Part shown: positions 28,335 through 35,633 of the stretch, piece after piece
How the letters are laid out: each line of letters begins with the position of its first letter
How positions within the stretch are numbered: the stretch's first letter is position 1
Source of the DNA: CAYLLN01 sp033762315
GTDB taxonomy: Bacteria; Planctomycetota; Planctomycetia; Pirellulales; Pirellulaceae
Length of the DNA stretch: 64,000 nucleotides
Direction of reading: 5' to 3'
Assembly (NCBI GenBank): GCA_033762315.1
Contig: JANRLS010000271.1
Location: forward strand, 14,331 to 78,330
Notes under the pieces: model-generated
What the model was told of the DNA's origin: nothing
Seen by the model: the letters and a program-made list of their open reading frames with translations, nothing else
The model's database searches: none
Position numbers and translations under genes: made by a program

Positions 28335-28919
28335 TCAGCGCATCGCCAAAAACGACCGTAACATGTCGTGACCGCGCTCGGTGAGAAAGCTCTCGGGATG
28401 AAATTGCACGCCCACGACCGGCAGCGACTTGTGCCGAATCGCCATGATCTCCCGTTCGCCGCCCGGAGCCTCGGCCCAGGCGGAAACGACGAAATCGGGA
28501 TGCAGCGTATCGGGCCGGATGACGAGGCTGTGATAGCGGGTCGCCGTCAGCGGGTTCGGCAGGCCGGCGAAAAGCCCCTGGCCATCGTGGGCGATCCGGT
28601 CGGTCTTGCCGTGCATCAGGCGTTTGGCCCGCACGATGACACCGCCGGTCGCCTGGCCAATCGATTGATGCCCCAGGCAAACGCCGAGAATTGGCAACTC
28701 CCCCATAAATCGCTGAATGCAGGCGACCGACACGCCCGCTTCGCTGGGGGTGCAGGGACCGGGGGAGACGATCAGATGGCTCGGCCGGCGGGCGGCGATT
28801 TCGTCGCAGGAAATCTGGTCGTTGCGATGCACCTCGATCGCCAGTGCCGGGTCGATTTCCCCCAGCCGCTGCACGAGGTTGTAGGTGAACGAGTCATAGT
28901 TATCGATCAGCAGGATCAT
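28335..28919 (-). CDS. trpG: Class I glutamine amidotransferase, anthranilate / aminodeoxychorismate synthase component II
   Basis: A 194-residue glutaminase that supplies ammonia to the chorismate-using partner TrpE or PabB. Motifs are IDNYDSFTYNLVQ at the N-terminus, VSPGPCTPSEAG for the oxyanion region, LGVCLGHQ with nucleophile Cys and FHPES with catalytic His and Glu. Many bacteria use one protein for both the Trp and folate pathways, so trpG and pabA cannot be separated here. No trpE or pabB is adjacent. The gene is upstream of moeA on the same strand. Confidence 0.93.
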   Translation of the reverse strand: MILLIDNYDSFTYNLVQRLGEIDPALAIEVHRNDQISCDEIAARRPSHLIVSPGPCTPSEAGVSVACIQRFMGELPILGVCLGHQSIGQATGGVIVRAKRLMHGKTDRIAHDGQGLFAGLPNPLTATRYHSLVIRPDTLHPDFVVSAWAEAPGGEREIMAIRHKSLPVVGVQFHPESFLTERGHDMLRSFLAMR

Positions 28920-28967
28920 GCTTCAAGTTTAGCCGCAAACCGGGCATTTCGGCGAGGTGGCAGGCAG

Positions 28968-29036
28968 ACACGAAGCGCGCAGCGTCAGCGAGGAGAAAAC
29001 AACGCAATTCCCCTCGCTGACGCTGCGGGTTCGTGC
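28968..29036. repeat. Long palindrome upstream of padR
   Basis: A 16-base perfect inverted repeat: CGCAGCGTCAGCGAGG at 28978-28993 pairs with CCTCGCTGACGCTGCG at 29012-29027, with an 18-base loop. An outer pair CACGAA (28969-28974) and TTCGTG (29030-29035) extends the stem past a short mismatch. It lies between the divergent trpG and padR genes, 25 bases before the padR -35 box. It could be a terminator/cruciform or a dispersed repeat. Confidence 0.7.
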
Positions 29037-29060
29037 GAGGAAAAGTTCTTCCCCCGCTTG

Positions 29061-29090
29061 TTGACAGCCAATATATCGTCGTGCTATACA
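29061..29090 (+). promoter_or_regulatory. Sigma-70-type promoter of the padR gene
   Basis: TTGACA (29061-29066) matches the -35 consensus exactly. TATACA (29085-29090) lies 18 bases downstream as -10. The expected transcript begins near 29097, with a very short leader before GGAGGAG (29107-29113) and GTG (29120). It is the most convincing promoter in the window. Confidence 0.75.
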
Positions 29091-29091
29091 T
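29071..29091 (+). promoter_or_regulatory. Operator-like dyad over the padR -10 box
   Basis: ATATATCG (29071-29078) and CTATACAT (29084-29091) form an imperfect dyad (6 of 8 pairs) around a 5-base centre, covering the spacer and -10 box. AT-rich dyads in the promoter are the usual binding sites of PadR proteins, so autorepression by the encoded PadR is likely. Binding is inferred, not shown. Confidence 0.5.
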
Positions 29092-29119
29092 AGGCCAGCA
29101 TTCTATGGAGGAGAAATCC

Positions 29120-29470
29120 GTGACCGGCAAATTTGGACGCGACCTGCTCCGCGGCAGTCTGGACCTGATGGTCCTTTCCGTACTCGCGGGGGAGCGGAAA
29201 TACGGCTACCTGATTCAGAAAGAAGTTCGCGCGGCGAGCGGCGGCCGGGTCGAATTGCCGGCGGGAACGCTCTATCCCCTGCTCCATCGACTGGAAGACG
29301 AACGGCTCATCAAGGCCTCTTGGGACGATGCGACCGGCCGCGAGCGAAAGTGGTATGAACTGACCGCCGCCGGCCGCAAGCGGCTCGCGGCGCAAGCCCA
29401 GGAATGGGCCGACTATGCCCAGTGCATCCGGCAGCTATTGGGGGCGGCTCGCGTGGAGCCCGCCACATGA
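29120..29470 (+). CDS. PadR-family transcriptional regulator
   Basis: A 116-residue winged-helix repressor. LRGSLDLMVLSVLAGERKYGYLIQKEV is the recognition half, ELPAGTLYPLLHRLEDERLIKASW the wing, and KWYELTAAGRKRL the final strand; a short helix for dimerisation follows. GTG 29120 is selected because GGAGGAG at 29107-29113 sits 6 bases upstream; ATG 29105 would overlap that ribosome site. The gene overlaps the next by four bases (ATGA). PadR proteins commonly pair with a membrane gene bearing a HAAS helical domain, as here. It probably controls its own operon through the dyad over the -10 box. Confidence 0.9.
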   Translation: MTGKFGRDLLRGSLDLMVLSVLAGERKYGYLIQKEVRAASGGRVELPAGTLYPLLHRLEDERLIKASWDDATGRERKWYELTAAGRKRLAAQAQEWADYAQCIRQLLGAARVEPAT

Positions 29471-30516
29471 ACAGCGACGATTTCGAAAGCTACCTTGCCC
29501 TGCTCGCCAGTTTGTTGCGGCTCGATAAGTCGCAACAGCGCGAAATTGGGAGCGAATTGCGTACTCATCTGGAGGACCGGCTCGAGGATTTGCTCGCCAG
29601 CGGCGTGCCGCGAGACGAGGCGATCCGCCGGGCCTTGGCCGAATTCGGCGATGCGGCGGGTCTCGCCGCGGAGTTTGTTTCCCTTTCTCGGAACCGAAAG
29701 CGAAGGTGGCTCATGCGGTTGGCAAGTTTCTCGGTGGCGGCGATGCTGCTCGTGGCGTTCGGACTCATCACCTTTTGGCCCGGGTCCAATTCCGGCCCCG
29801 GCCCGGCGATAGTGACCGCCCAAGCTCCCCCCGGCGCAACCCCACCCAAACCGGCGGCTGAGGCTCCCCACGAATCCCCACTGGCGGAAAAGCTGAACCA
29901 GCGGATCGATGCCGAGTTTGTCGAAACGCCGCTGACCGACGTAATCGACTTCCTCAGCCAGACGGCGGGGATTCAGATGTATGTCAATCGCAAGCGAATG
30001 GAAGACGAGGGAGTGGCGATCGATTCGCCCATCACGGAGAGCTTGAAGCGGGTCCGACTGGCGACGCTGCTCGATCTGACGCTCGGCGAACTGGGGCTGG
30101 TGTACGTGGAGAAGGACGATTTCCTCGTCATCACTACCGCGGCCGATGCCGACGCGACGACGGAAGTGCGTGTTTATGACTGCCGCGATCTGCTTACGAT
30201 GCCCGGTCTGCCGGGGGAAAAAAAGCTTGAAGCCCCGCTGCCCGGCACGCTTCCCATCGTGGAGGGGGGGATGACGGGACCGGCCGCGCCATTGTCCGAA
30301 CATGACCGTCGGGCCGAGCGGCTGATGAATATCTTGAAAACCGCGGTCGACCCCAATCATTGGGTGGATGCCGGAGGCGTGGGTACCATTAGCGAATACA
30401 ACGGGCTGATCGTCGTCAGCCACTCGGCCCGGACGCACGCCAAGGTCGAGAAAGTGCTCGACATGCTCCGCCAGGCCGCCGGGCTGGAAAAGCCCAAGGC
30501 GGGCGTGGTGAAGTGA
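29467..30516 (+). CDS. HAAS (permease prefix) domain / membrane helix / STN-like domain protein
   Basis: A 349-residue protein. Residues 1-75 form a helical HAAS/permease-prefix domain (LEDRLEDLLASGVPRDEAIRRALAEFGD), the partner domain typical of PadR operons. One membrane helix follows near 80-100, then a Pro-rich linker. Residues about 140-230 resemble the secretin/TonB short N-terminal (STN) fold: VETPLTDVIDFLSQTAGIQMYVN and LTLGELGLVYVEKDDFLVIT. A C-terminal region to residue 349 may bind a partner. In usual operons the HAAS domain precedes an FtsX-like permease; here it is joined to an STN-like domain. ATG 29467 overlaps the padR stop. The role as a signal relay between envelope and PadR is inference. 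Confidence 0.75.
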   Translation: MNSDDFESYLALLASLLRLDKSQQREIGSELRTHLEDRLEDLLASGVPRDEAIRRALAEFGDAAGLAAEFVSLSRNRKRRWLMRLASFSVAAMLLVAFGLITFWPGSNSGPGPAIVTAQAPPGATPPKPAAEAPHESPLAEKLNQRIDAEFVETPLTDVIDFLSQTAGIQMYVNRKRMEDEGVAIDSPITESLKRVRLATLLDLTLGELGLVYVEKDDFLVITTAADADATTEVRVYDCRDLLTMPGLPGEKKLEAPLPGTLPIVEGGMTGPAAPLSEHDRRAERLMNILKTAVDPNHWVDAGGVGTISEYNGLIVVSHSARTHAKVEKVLDMLRQAAGLEKPKAGVVK

Positions 30517-30594
30517 GGAAGAGTGGGAGACGAGGCGAGGGGGAGAGCGGGGGAAGGAAACAAGCAACTTCACAACCACTCACCACTCACTCCC
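30517..30594. repeat. Purine-rich tract and CACTCAC units between convergent genes
   Basis: The spacer after the HAAS-STN gene is almost pure purine on the plus strand for about 40 bases. It then has two CACTCAC units and CTCCCC just before the end of the cytochrome c gene. No gene is seen. It could be a dispersed repeat or a weak transcription stop. Confidence 0.35.
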
Positions 30595-31566
30595 CTACGA
30601 CCGATAATTCTCGTGGCACTCGGCGCACGCCTTGCTGATGGTCGTGCCGCCGGCTGTCGCTTGCTCAAAGTTTTTCAGCTTCACGCCATCGACAATGTCG
30701 CGACCTCCCTTGCGAAGGTCGTCGCAAAACTTCTTGTACTCCTCCGAGTCGGCGTCCTCCATCCCTTCCTTGCCGAGCACGTCGCCAATGGCGGCGATCA
30801 TTTCGGCATCGGCGAGGACTTTGTCAGCCGAGGCGGTGAATTGCCCCTTATCCGCCAATAAGGGCTTCAGCTTGGGCTCCCAAATGAGCTCCAAATACTG
30901 CATCAGCGGCGAGCGATTGCAAACATCCTTCCACGAGGCTTTGGTTTCGGCCTCTTTGCCGGCGAAGGGACCAGCCCCGCCGACCAGGTCGGTCAGCTCT
31001 TCCTTCCGCAGCTTCGCCTCTTGAAAAACTTGCGGCGTGCCGACCTTGGCGTTGGCGGCGGTCCGGGCAAAAACATCGCGGGCGGCCGGGGCGTCCTTCT
31101 TCCAGCGGACATCGCCGTCGTACTCCCCCGCGATGGCGAACAGCATCGCCAGCACGCTGAAATCGCGGCGGGCCAGCTTGGCCCCCTTGCCGGCGAAATC
31201 GCTCGGCGTCGTCACCTCGGCATCAACCTGCAATTTGAGCGATTTGATGGAGTCTTCGATGGTGGCGGCCGAAATGATGGCCGACCAACCGGAACCGGCC
31301 ACTCCCGCCGGCGCGGTGCCGCTCGATGAGGGGCCCGGCGTATTGCCGCCGACCGACGCGACCGCTTGTCCCAAGTTCGCCGGCCGATCGCCGACGAGGC
31401 CATCCTTGAAGGCGTCGGCATAGAAGGTCGTGTCGGGACCGAACTTTGGCGGCTGAGCACGCTTGACGACCTTCGTGCCCTTGGTCTGGGCCAGAACAAT
31501 CACCGCGGGCACCGAAATTGCCAAAATCAAGGCCAACAAACGGAACCAACGCGAAACAGCGTGCAT
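30595..31566 (-). CDS. Secreted cytochrome c with C-terminal CxxCH
   Basis: A 323-residue export protein. A signal peptide spans residues 1 to about 27 (LLALILAISVPAVIVLAQ). A single heme motif CAECH lies only a few residues from the C-terminus (KACAECHENYRS). This position resembles class II (cytochrome c'-type) four-helix proteins, where the heme motif is on the last helix. It is longer than typical c' (about 130), with a large helical N-terminal part. The start at 31566 has GGAGGG 8 bases upstream; an in-frame start at 31608 would overrun it. It is divergent from apbE. Electron-transfer or gas-sensing function is not determined. Confidence 0.8.
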   Translation of the reverse strand: MHAVSRWFRLLALILAISVPAVIVLAQTKGTKVVKRAQPPKFGPDTTFYADAFKDGLVGDRPANLGQAVASVGGNTPGPSSSGTAPAGVAGSGWSAIISAATIEDSIKSLKLQVDAEVTTPSDFAGKGAKLARRDFSVLAMLFAIAGEYDGDVRWKKDAPAARDVFARTAANAKVGTPQVFQEAKLRKEELTDLVGGAGPFAGKEAETKASWKDVCNRSPLMQYLELIWEPKLKPLLADKGQFTASADKVLADAEMIAAIGDVLGKEGMEDADSEEYKKFCDDLRKGGRDIVDGVKLKNFEQATAGGTTISKACAECHENYRS

Positions 31567-31656
31567 CGAATAGCCCTCCACGAGCGACCTGTTGAATCGC
31601 CGCGCCACGACGATTCTCCTAATATACTGTAACGCATCGTTTCGCGGAAAAGACTC

Positions 31657-32820
31657 ATGGCCGAGCCGACAAAAACGACCCGCCGCGAATTTTTGCGGGG
31701 AAAGAGCGCCGCCGAGGCCCTGGCCGACGCCGTCATCGGCCAGCCCCAGGCTCTGGATTCCCCGGCCGCGGCTGGTCGGGAGTCGTTTTTGCTCAGCATC
31801 AGCCGCGACGCGATGGCTTGCCAGTTCGAGGTGTTGCTGCCCGGCGATTCGACCGCCGCCGAGGGGGCGGTGGCCGCGTTGGACTTGGTCGAACGGCTGG
31901 AGGCCCAGCTCACGGTTTATCGCGACAATAGCGAAATCATGGCGATCAACCGCCGAGCCGCCACCGAGCCGATCCCGGTCGAGGCGGCGCTATTTGACCT
32001 GCTGCAACGGTCAGTCGAACTGTTTGAGCAAACAGGTGGAGCGTTCGACATCACCTCCGGCCCGCTCAGCAAGGTGTGGGGCTTTTATCGCCGCCAAGGA
32101 GCGCTCCCCGCCCCGGACGAAATCGCCGCGGCCTTGGCGAATGTCGGCAGCCAGCATCTGCAGCTTGACCGAGCGCGGCGAACGATCCGTTTTGGCCGGC
32201 CCGGCATGGAGCTGAATCTGGGGGCGATCGGCAAAGGGCACGCCCTCGACTGCGCCGCCGCCGAGCTATTGAGCGCCGGAGCCGAGAATTTCGTGATTCA
32301 CGGCGGCAATAGCAGCGTTCTCGCGCGGGGAGGCAGGGGGATTTCCGAGGGAGGATTTCAGAAGGCGGATTTGCCGACAATGCCTGCTGGCGGTTTCCAG
32401 CAATCTGAAATCTCAAATCTGAAATCGTCAATCTCCCCCACCTGGTCGGTCGCTCTCCGCCATCCGCTGCGGCCCGAAATTCGGCTCGCCGAATTTTTCC
32501 TGATAAACCAGGCCCTGGGAACCAGCGGCAGCGGGACGCAGTTTTTTCATCATCAAGGTCGCCGCTATGGGCATATTCTCGATCCGCGCACGGGCTGGCC
32601 CGCCCAGCAAGTGCTGTCGGCCACGGTGATTGCTCCCACCGCCGAGCAGGCCGATGCCCTTTCGACGGCGTTTTATGTGCTGGGGAATGAACCCGCGGCC
32701 GAGTATTGTCGGGCGCATCCAGAGATCTCGGCGCTGCTGGTGACCGCGCCTCGGGCTGGGGCGATTGAGCTGCACCCGGTCAATTTGGCGGATGCGGCGT
32801 GGCGGAGGTTGACGGAATAG
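31657..32820 (+). CDS. apbE: FAD:protein FMN transferase with a repeat-derived insert
   Basis: A 387-residue ApbE-type flavin transferase, which attaches FMN to Thr residues of target proteins (for example NqrB/NqrC or RnfG). Motifs are ITSGPLSKVWGFYRRQG, MELNLGAIGKGHALD, ALGTSGSGTQFFHHQG, HILDPRTGWPAQ and QADALSTAFYVLG. The N-terminus RREFLRGKSAAEA could be a poor Tat signal. An insert between the GG(N) segment and the next strand, at residues about 228-260 (32340-32440), has a low-complexity sequence with ATCTGAAATC repeats. It is a plausible loop insertion since the frame stays open. No obvious target of flavinylation is adjacent; no Nqr or Rnf genes are in the window. Confidence 0.9.
   Translation: MAEPTKTTRREFLRGKSAAEALADAVIGQPQALDSPAAAGRESFLLSISRDAMACQFEVLLPGDSTAAEGAVAALDLVERLEAQLTVYRDNSEIMAINRRAATEPIPVEAALFDLLQRSVELFEQTGGAFDITSGPLSKVWGFYRRQGALPAPDEIAAALANVGSQHLQLDRARRTIRFGRPGMELNLGAIGKGHALDCAAAELLSAGAENFVIHGGNSSVLARGGRGISEGGFQKADLPTMPAGGFQQSEISNLKSSISPTWSVALRHPLRPEIRLAEFFLINQALGTSGSGTQFFHHQGRRYGHILDPRTGWPAQQVLSATVIAPTAEQADALSTAFYVLGNEPAAEYCRAHPEISALLVTAPRAGAIELHPVNLADAAWRRLTE
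32340..32432. repeat. AT-richer repeat-like insert inside apbE
   Basis: Within apbE, this stretch has a tandem of AATCTGAAATC / TCAAATCTGAAATC units and GGATTT/GGTTTCC elements, unlike the surrounding GC-rich codons. It sits in the ApbE loop after the GG segment and keeps the reading frame. It looks like a dispersed intergenic repeat captured by a gene. Confidence 0.5.
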
Positions 32821-32830
32821 GAATCGACTC

Positions 32831-32880
32831 GGCAGGCGAGACGCCTGCCCCACGACAAACCGGCAGGCGAGACGCCTGCC
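32831..32880. repeat. Two tandem GGCAGGCG-AGA-CGCCTGCC hairpins
   Basis: Two identical 19-base hairpins, each with an 8-base perfect stem and an AGA loop, sit at 32831-32849 and 32862-32880, with a period of 31 bases. They fill the spacer between the convergent apbE and acyl-CoA dehydrogenase genes. They could end transcription from both sides, or they are repetitive extragenic palindromes. Confidence 0.7.
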
Positions 32881-32895
32881 CCGCGAAAGACGTTA

Positions 32896-34650
32896 CTAGC
32901 GCAGCATGCGGCTGGCGAGGCTGGTAGTGGCGTCGTCGTCGTTGTCCCACAAGTCGGCCAAAACGCGGCGGATGCGCCGGTCGGCAGTCCGCAAATAGTA
33001 GCGAGCAGTCTCCATTTCCTCCGCTAAATCGTGGCCATTCCCCTGCGCGTGCCGCAAGGCATGATCGAGTCGATTCAGCACGCAAGCCGAGGCATAGATC
33101 TCCATCGCGGCATCGGCGACGCGCCCCAGCTCATGCTGCTTATCGACGATCTCCAGTTGATAAGTGGCCAATAAGCGCTCGACGTGGCCGCCAAAGAGCC
33201 CAATCAGCTTTCCGAGGCGGGCGGCATCGGGTTCCAGTTCGGCGCTGCGCACGGGGACGGAGGGGGACACCAGTAGCGACCCCAGCTTGCGGCCGGCAAA
33301 GCGGCCGAGGCGCGAGAGATTGCCCAGCGGGGCGGAGAAGGCATCGAGCACCCCCTTCAGCTCCAGGCCGACATCGCGCATCCCGACGAGAGCGAAAAAG
33401 GCCCGCAGCACGTCGTTGGCCCCTTCGCCGATGGTGTTGATGCGGGCGTCGCGCACCATCCGCTCGAAGGGCTGATCGGTGAAATAGGCCGTGCCGCCGT
33501 GAATCTGAAACGTGTCGTTCAGAATTCGCCAAAGCGTTTCGGTCGCAAAGACCTTGAGCATCGCCGTTTCGAGCATGAAATCGCCCTCGCCCGAATCGAT
33601 TAGCGCGGCTGTTTGGTAGGTGCAGGCCTCCATCGCGTAGGCACCCGCTTGCATGTAGGCGAGCTTCTCTTGCACCAGCTCGAAGCTGCCGAGCGTCTGC
33701 CCAAATTGCACGCGCTGGTTGGCATGGGCCACCGCGCGGGCCACGCAAAATTTGGCCGCCCCGGTGCAGCTTGCGCCGAAGGTCGTCCGGCCGAAATCGA
33801 GCACGGTCAGCGCGACCTTCAGCCCCTTGCCCAGCGTGCCGAGCAGGTTCTCGCGAGGGACGAACATATTCTGGAACGCCAGCCGGCTCGTGGCGGTTCC
33901 CCGCACTCCCATTTTCTCCATCCGCTTTTCAACGACCGTGAAGCCGGGCATGTCGGGCGTAACCAGAAAGGCCGAGATTTTGCTCCCTTTGCCGGCCGGA
34001 TCGGGGGTCCGGGCCATGACTGTCAGCACCCCTGCGATGCCGCCATTGGTGATCCAGCGTTTTTGGCCGTTGATGACGAATCCCTTGCCGTCGGCGGTCG
34101 GCGTGGCGGTCGATTGGACATTCGCCGCGTCGCTCCCCGCTTCCGGCTCGGTCAGGGCGAAGGCACTGATCGTCTCGCCCGTCGCCAGTGGCGGCAGCCA
34201 GCGGCTTTGCTGGGCGGGCGTGCCGAACAGCACCAGCGCCCGCGGACCGATCGAATGATGCGCGTTGACGAACAGGGCCGTGCTGCCGCAGTGCCCTCCT
34301 AGCACCTCCAGCACGCGGCAGTAGGAAACTTGCGACATGGCCAGCCCGCCACACGATTGCGGCAGGCACGCGCCGAGCACGCCGAGCCGCCCGAGCCCGG
34401 CAATGACCGACTGGGGAATTTCGGCCTGCCGGTCGATTTTGTCGGCATCGACCTCGGCAGCGCAAAATTGTCGCAGATCGGCCACCAACTGGTCGGCCCG
34501 CGGGTCGCGGTGCAAATCGGGATAGGGAAGCAATCGCTCGTGCAGGAATTGCCCAAAAAACAATCCTTTGGCGAAACCGACCATTTGCAGGCGGTCGCCG
34601 AGAATTTCCTCGGCCTGGGCGATTTGTTGCTGGCGATCGGGCTGAGTCAT
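32896..34650 (-). CDS. Acyl-CoA dehydrogenase, VLCAD/ACAD9-like
   Basis: A 584-residue FAD enzyme, alpha-beta unsaturating acyl-CoA. The first 420 residues form the normal acyl-CoA dehydrogenase fold: AFALTEPEAGSDAANVQ, WITNGGIAGVLTVMA, FGQTLGSFELVQEKLAYMQA, TFQIHGGTAYF and IGEGANDVLRAFFALVG, where Glu (IGEG) is the expected catalytic base. The extra C-terminal helical region of about 150 residues is the very-long-chain / ACAD9 type. No electron-transfer flavoprotein gene is adjacent. ATG at 34650 is used; the gene starts 230 bases from the divergent UVR-motif gene. Confidence 0.92.
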   Translation of the reverse strand: MTQPDRQQQIAQAEEILGDRLQMVGFAKGLFFGQFLHERLLPYPDLHRDPRADQLVADLRQFCAAEVDADKIDRQAEIPQSVIAGLGRLGVLGACLPQSCGGLAMSQVSYCRVLEVLGGHCGSTALFVNAHHSIGPRALVLFGTPAQQSRWLPPLATGETISAFALTEPEAGSDAANVQSTATPTADGKGFVINGQKRWITNGGIAGVLTVMARTPDPAGKGSKISAFLVTPDMPGFTVVEKRMEKMGVRGTATSRLAFQNMFVPRENLLGTLGKGLKVALTVLDFGRTTFGASCTGAAKFCVARAVAHANQRVQFGQTLGSFELVQEKLAYMQAGAYAMEACTYQTAALIDSGEGDFMLETAMLKVFATETLWRILNDTFQIHGGTAYFTDQPFERMVRDARINTIGEGANDVLRAFFALVGMRDVGLELKGVLDAFSAPLGNLSRLGRFAGRKLGSLLVSPSVPVRSAELEPDAARLGKLIGLFGGHVERLLATYQLEIVDKQHELGRVADAAMEIYASACVLNRLDHALRHAQGNGHDLAEEMETARYYLRTADRRIRRVLADLWDNDDDATTSLASRMLR

Positions 34651-34880
34651 GGAGAGGGCCTCGCAATGCGGTGGAAACCTATCGGTATCTTACGCGGGGA
34701 GCCCGCCGCGGACGAAGGTCGAAGGTTGGCGGGCACGCGGGCTGCCCGATTGTCAAGCCGAAATTGGCCATTTGCGGCTAGCGGGGGGAGGCGAACCTGC
34801 CCAGGTTTGAATGGCGAGTGTATAATCCGAGGGAGTGAAGATTTCGAGCCCTGGTTCCAGGCCGCGCCTGCGGTCAAGCG
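34651..34880. other. Divergent spacer with GCCCGCC/GGCGGGC inverted repeat
   Basis: A 230-base region between the divergent acyl-CoA dehydrogenase and UVR-motif genes. It holds a 7-base inverted repeat GCCCGCC (34701) / GGCGGGC (34728), GCTAGC followed by six G (34777-34788), and a -10-like TATAAT (34821-34826) described separately. No gene is seen. Confidence 0.45.
34821..34826 (+). promoter_or_regulatory. Perfect -10 box TATAAT of the UVR-motif gene
   Basis: TATAAT is a perfect -10 consensus in a GC-rich region, about 55 bases before the ATG at 34881. No good -35 hexamer lies at 17 bases; TTGAAT at 34807 is too close. A GTG immediately before the box gives a partly extended -10. It is plausible as a promoter. 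Confidence 0.45.
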
Positions 34881-35624
34881 ATGGCACGCAAAGAAAACAT
34901 CGATCGTATCTTGAAGGACTGGCCCTACGATCCCGAGGGAATCAGCGTTCGCAAGAAAAAGGGGGACGACGGCCGCGACGTGCTGCAAATGCGGCTCGAT
35001 TTGGGGCTCTTGCAGCTGGAAACGGTCGGTCGCCCCGACGGTACGCGCCCGCAAGGGGCCGATTCCTATTTCGACTGGCTTGTCGGCCGGACCGTCGCCG
35101 AGGGGGACGACTACAAGATGACCGAGGAGGAGTGCGAAGAGGCGGACCGGGAGTTCGTGCAGTATTATCATCGCCGCATTTGCTGGCTGGCCCTGCGCGA
35201 GTTCACGAGCGCCGTGGCCGATGCCGACCATACCCTCGGCCTAATGGATTTTTGCCGGAATCACTCGCCCGACGAGCAATGGACGCTGTCGCACGAACAG
35301 TACCGGCCATTCGTGCTCTTTCACCGCACGCAAGCTTCCGCCCTGGCCGCCTTGGGGGATAAGGGGGCCGAAGCGGCCGTTGAAGAGATCAACCTCGGCC
35401 TCGAACGGATGCGGAGCGTGTTCGTCGAGTACGAAGCGGAGGAAGAATTCGACGAAGACGAGCTGGTGCAGCGGCTGACCGAGCTGCGCGAATCGCTGCG
35501 GCAGCATTTTCGCGTCGGCCGGACGCTGCAAGAGCAGCTGGCCGAAGCAGTGGCGAACGAGAAGTATGAGCTGGCCGCCGAGATTCGGGACGAGCTGAAC
35601 CGCCGTAATACCCGCGCGCGATAA
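34881..35624 (+). CDS. UVR-motif (UvrB/UvrC) protein of unknown function
   Basis: A 247-residue soluble protein. The C-terminal 45 residues are a UVR (UvrB/C) motif: TLQEQLAEAVANEKYELAAEIRDELNRR, a helical hairpin used for protein contact. The first 190 residues carry no motif I can name (DLGLLQLETVGRPDGTRPQGADSYF is well ordered). In McsA-like proteins a UVR segment joins zinc fingers and kinase partners, but no zinc-finger Cys and no McsB gene occur here. It is preceded by the TATAAT promoter. The role is unknown; a scaffold in stress response is possible. Confidence 0.8.
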   Translation: MARKENIDRILKDWPYDPEGISVRKKKGDDGRDVLQMRLDLGLLQLETVGRPDGTRPQGADSYFDWLVGRTVAEGDDYKMTEEECEEADREFVQYYHRRICWLALREFTSAVADADHTLGLMDFCRNHSPDEQWTLSHEQYRPFVLFHRTQASALAALGDKGAEAAVEEINLGLERMRSVFVEYEAEEEFDEDELVQRLTELRESLRQHFRVGRTLQEQLAEAVANEKYELAAEIRDELNRRNTRAR

Positions 35625-35633
35625 CCGGCGGAG

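Noticed and set aside
29105..29119. ATG 29105 as the padR start
   Set aside because: It would contain the GGAGGAG ribosome site in the coding region; GTG 29120 is spaced correctly from it.
32831..32880. CRISPR array
   Set aside because: Only two 19-base units with a 12-base gap, each a hairpin, and no cas genes in the window.
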